Shown: one piece after another, positions 62,980 through 64,000 of the stretch
Layout of the letters: every line of letters starts with the position of its first letter
Position numbering within the stretch: position 1 is the stretch's first letter
Assembly: GCA_039970095.1 (NCBI GenBank)
Contig: JBDVMP010000066.1
Span: 14,141-78,140 of the forward strand
Source: JAMZMI01 sp039970095
GTDB lineage: Bacteria > Bacteroidota > Bacteroidia > Cytophagales > Cyclobacteriaceae
DNA length: 64,000 nt
Reading direction: 5' to 3'
Notes under the pieces: model-generated
Seen by the model: only the letters and a program-made list of their open reading frames with translations
What the model was told of the DNA's origin: nothing
The model's database searches: none
Program-made: the position numbers and the translations under genes

Positions 62980-63003
62980 ACAACCTCCCACTTTCACCCA
63001 CTA
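62979..63003 (-). promoter_or_regulatory. MraZ operator: three boxes spaced 10 bp
   Basis: On the minus strand GTGGG (63003-62999), GTGGG (62993-62989) and GTGGT (62983-62979) repeat every 10 bp, on one face of the helix. MraZ is known to bind such GGG-type direct repeats upstream of its own gene. The third box overlaps the -33 TTG, so binding would block RNA polymerase. Confidence 0.8.
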
Positions 63004-63148
63004 AAAGCAAAAAATTTAATATTAGCCTATAAACAGCGATTTTAGAATGCATTTGGTCACTAAAACGGATAACTAACTGAGGTGCAAGAGATAAAATCAG
63101 GCTAATTGAATGATGAATTGTAGAAAAATGCAGCAAAAGACCACCTCG

Positions 63149-63204
63149 GTGGGAGGCTGTGGGAGAAATGAAAAAAAAACACAAAAAAAGTGGGTGATGG
63201 TGGG
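63149..63204 (+). promoter_or_regulatory. Two outlying pairs of GTGGG boxes in opposite orientation
   Basis: On the plus strand GTGGG occurs at 63149 and 63159, and again at 63190 and 63200, each pair with the same 10-bp period. They lie about 230-290 bp from the mraZ start and read opposite to the boxes near the promoter. No gene on the plus strand follows them. See findings. Confidence 0.55.
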
Positions 63205-63225
63205 AAATACCAGCGGCTTGCGTAT

Positions 63226-63409
63226 TAGAATTGTCACCTTAAGCCCGTTGAAAGGATTGTCACTTTGAGCTGGTCAAATGTCATACTGAAGCTTCGCGCT
63301 CCGGCTTGCCGAAGTATTAGACATTTGACGATTACACTGAATCACCTTTTTATCTACTCCTCTATTCTACAAAAACCGGAATGACGATTCGGATAAATCA
63401 CGTCATTCC
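63226..63409. repeat. Cluster of palindromic intergenic repeats
   Basis: The region 62918-63525 holds no gene. Within it, TTGTCAC-TTxAGC-type units recur at about 63230 and 63258. GTCAAATGTC (63273-63282) and GACATTTGAC (63320-63329) are perfect 10-bp arms enclosing ATACT / AGTAT (63283-63287 and 63313-63317). GGAATGACG (63378-63386) and CGTCATTCC (63401-63409) form another 9-bp pair. The units resemble the GTCAC-CTGAGC-TTGTCGAAGG palindromic repeats I recall as frequent between genes in Bacteroidetes. Confidence 0.55.
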
Positions 63410-63525
63410 ACGGGTCACTAGCTAAACCGTGTTGATTTCCAGTAAACGATATGTGATACCGAGGAATCCCATCAAAGCTTCCACCGTTCCGGGTCTCATC
63501 CTAAAATAAGCCCTGGGCTGAGCAA

Positions 63526-64000
63526 TTAGTTTTGAAGTGAAGGTTTCTCACTACTGCTCCAGCGCGTCATTACGACGATCATCACATTGATTAAAAACAA
63601 TAAAATGACCACACCATTGACCAGCCCTCCATATTGTTTCCAAAGATGCAGAGTAAACATCCCACCAACGATGCGAACAATCAGTGATAACTGAAACAAA
63701 ACCACCCACGCGTACAGCGTAGGGTGATAGGGCTTGAACCCAAGGCCCAGCACGCCTGGCAGTATAATTGGAGCATGGGCGAAAATCATGGAGAAAACAA
63801 ACCCTAAAAAGAAACTATGAATCAAAGCATCATAGGTAATTAAGCCAGTATTGTCCAGTACATACAACAACCCGCTGAGCGCCAGCCAAACGTATCCACA
63901 AATCAGAGTGAACGCAGAAAACTTATGGATTCCAGGCTTGCGAATGGACTTTCGTACCATGTCGTACAGCAACAACCAGATGGCAATCAAAAATAGGGTG
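63526..64000 (-). CDS. Multi-pass membrane protein, cut by the window end
   Basis: The reading frame stays open to the last base, so the gene begins outside the window; only the C-terminal 157 or so residues are seen. They form about four to five hydrophobic helices, with IHKFSAFTLICGYVWLALSGLLY, HSFFLGFVFSMIFAHAPIILPGVLG and NGVVILLFLINVMIVVM. The FAHAPII-x-P motif recalls NnrS-like and related membrane proteins of copper/nitric-oxide metabolism, but I am not sure. A TTG at 63990 is a possible but unlikely start. Confidence 0.6.
   Translation of the reverse strand, partial: TLFLIAIWLLLYDMVRKSIRKPGIHKFSAFTLICGYVWLALSGLLYVLDNTGLITYDALIHSFFLGFVFSMIFAHAPIILPGVLGLGFKPYHPTLYAWVVLFQLSLIVRIVGGMFTLHLWKQYGGLVNGVVILLFLINVMIVVMTRWSSSEKPSLQN

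Noticed and set aside
62918..63184. N-terminal extension of mraZ by 89 codons
   Set aside because: The extension covers the promoter and MraZ boxes, is not homologous to MraZ, and the normal 147-residue protein starts at 62917.

Overview
The window reads as chromosome of a Bacteroidota bacterium, most likely Cytophagales. The evidence is a diheme-type succinate dehydrogenase set, two large surface proteins ending in type IX secretion (T9SS) sorting domains, many short lipoproteins, a TPR-LytS kinase with a LytTR regulator, promoters of the form TTG-N19-TAnnTTTG, and an FtsZ ending in LHDNVD. No rRNA, tRNA, CRISPR array, insertion sequence, prophage or plasmid function was recognised. Genes are packed closely and rarely have Shine-Dalgarno sequences.

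Layout. 20-3478: sdhCAB (complex II), closed by a terminator. 3631-10036: a cytosolic TPR hybrid histidine kinase, a 904-residue membrane-anchored protein of unknown function, and a convergent MATE exporter. 10265-20698: a sensory and surface block holding a TPR-LytS kinase, a propeller-like lipoprotein, a TPR lipoprotein, a LytTR response regulator and a 1710-residue T9SS adhesin-like protein. 20817-25887 (minus): an unlisted 53-residue small protein, a RecQ helicase, a crotonase of the methylglutaconyl-CoA hydratase type, and ComEC. 26166-29338: a GNAT acetyltransferase, PhoH, a SAM hydroxide adenosyltransferase, a small monooxygenase-like protein and a CHRD-like lipoprotein. 29421-31704 (minus): a tight operon of retropepsin-like protease, RimK glutamate ligase and aspartoacylase-like metalloenzyme. 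31920-33563: a GT35 glucan phosphorylase homologue with Thr where the cofactor lysine is expected.

34177-39620 is a tyrosine/phenylalanine breakdown block: a divergent Lrp/AsnC regulator, then an amino-acid dehydrogenase, homogentisate dioxygenase, 4-hydroxyphenylpyruvate dioxygenase and fumarylacetoacetase. Maleylacetoacetate isomerase is not in the window. 39696-46435 holds a CotH-kinase/lamin-tail T9SS protein, an FtsX-like permease, a lipoprotein and a mazEF toxin-antitoxin pair with a palindromic operator.

46718-62917 (minus) is dominated by the division and cell-wall (dcw) cluster: mraZ, rsmH, ftsL, ftsI, murE, mraY, an unnamed 124-residue gene, murD, ftsW, murG, murC, ftsQ, ftsA, ftsZ, then a terminator. 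Most junctions overlap or abut, so one long transcript is likely. Its promoter is a textbook Bacteroidetes promoter with three 10-bp-spaced MraZ boxes touching the -33 element. About 150-200 bp further upstream lie two more pairs of the same box in the opposite orientation. Beyond them is a cluster of palindromic intergenic repeats and a membrane-protein gene cut by the window end.

The least explained items are the 124-residue dcw insert, the outlying MraZ boxes, the Lys-to-Thr phosphorylase, the RimK operon, the 53-residue protein and several nested inverted repeats between genes.
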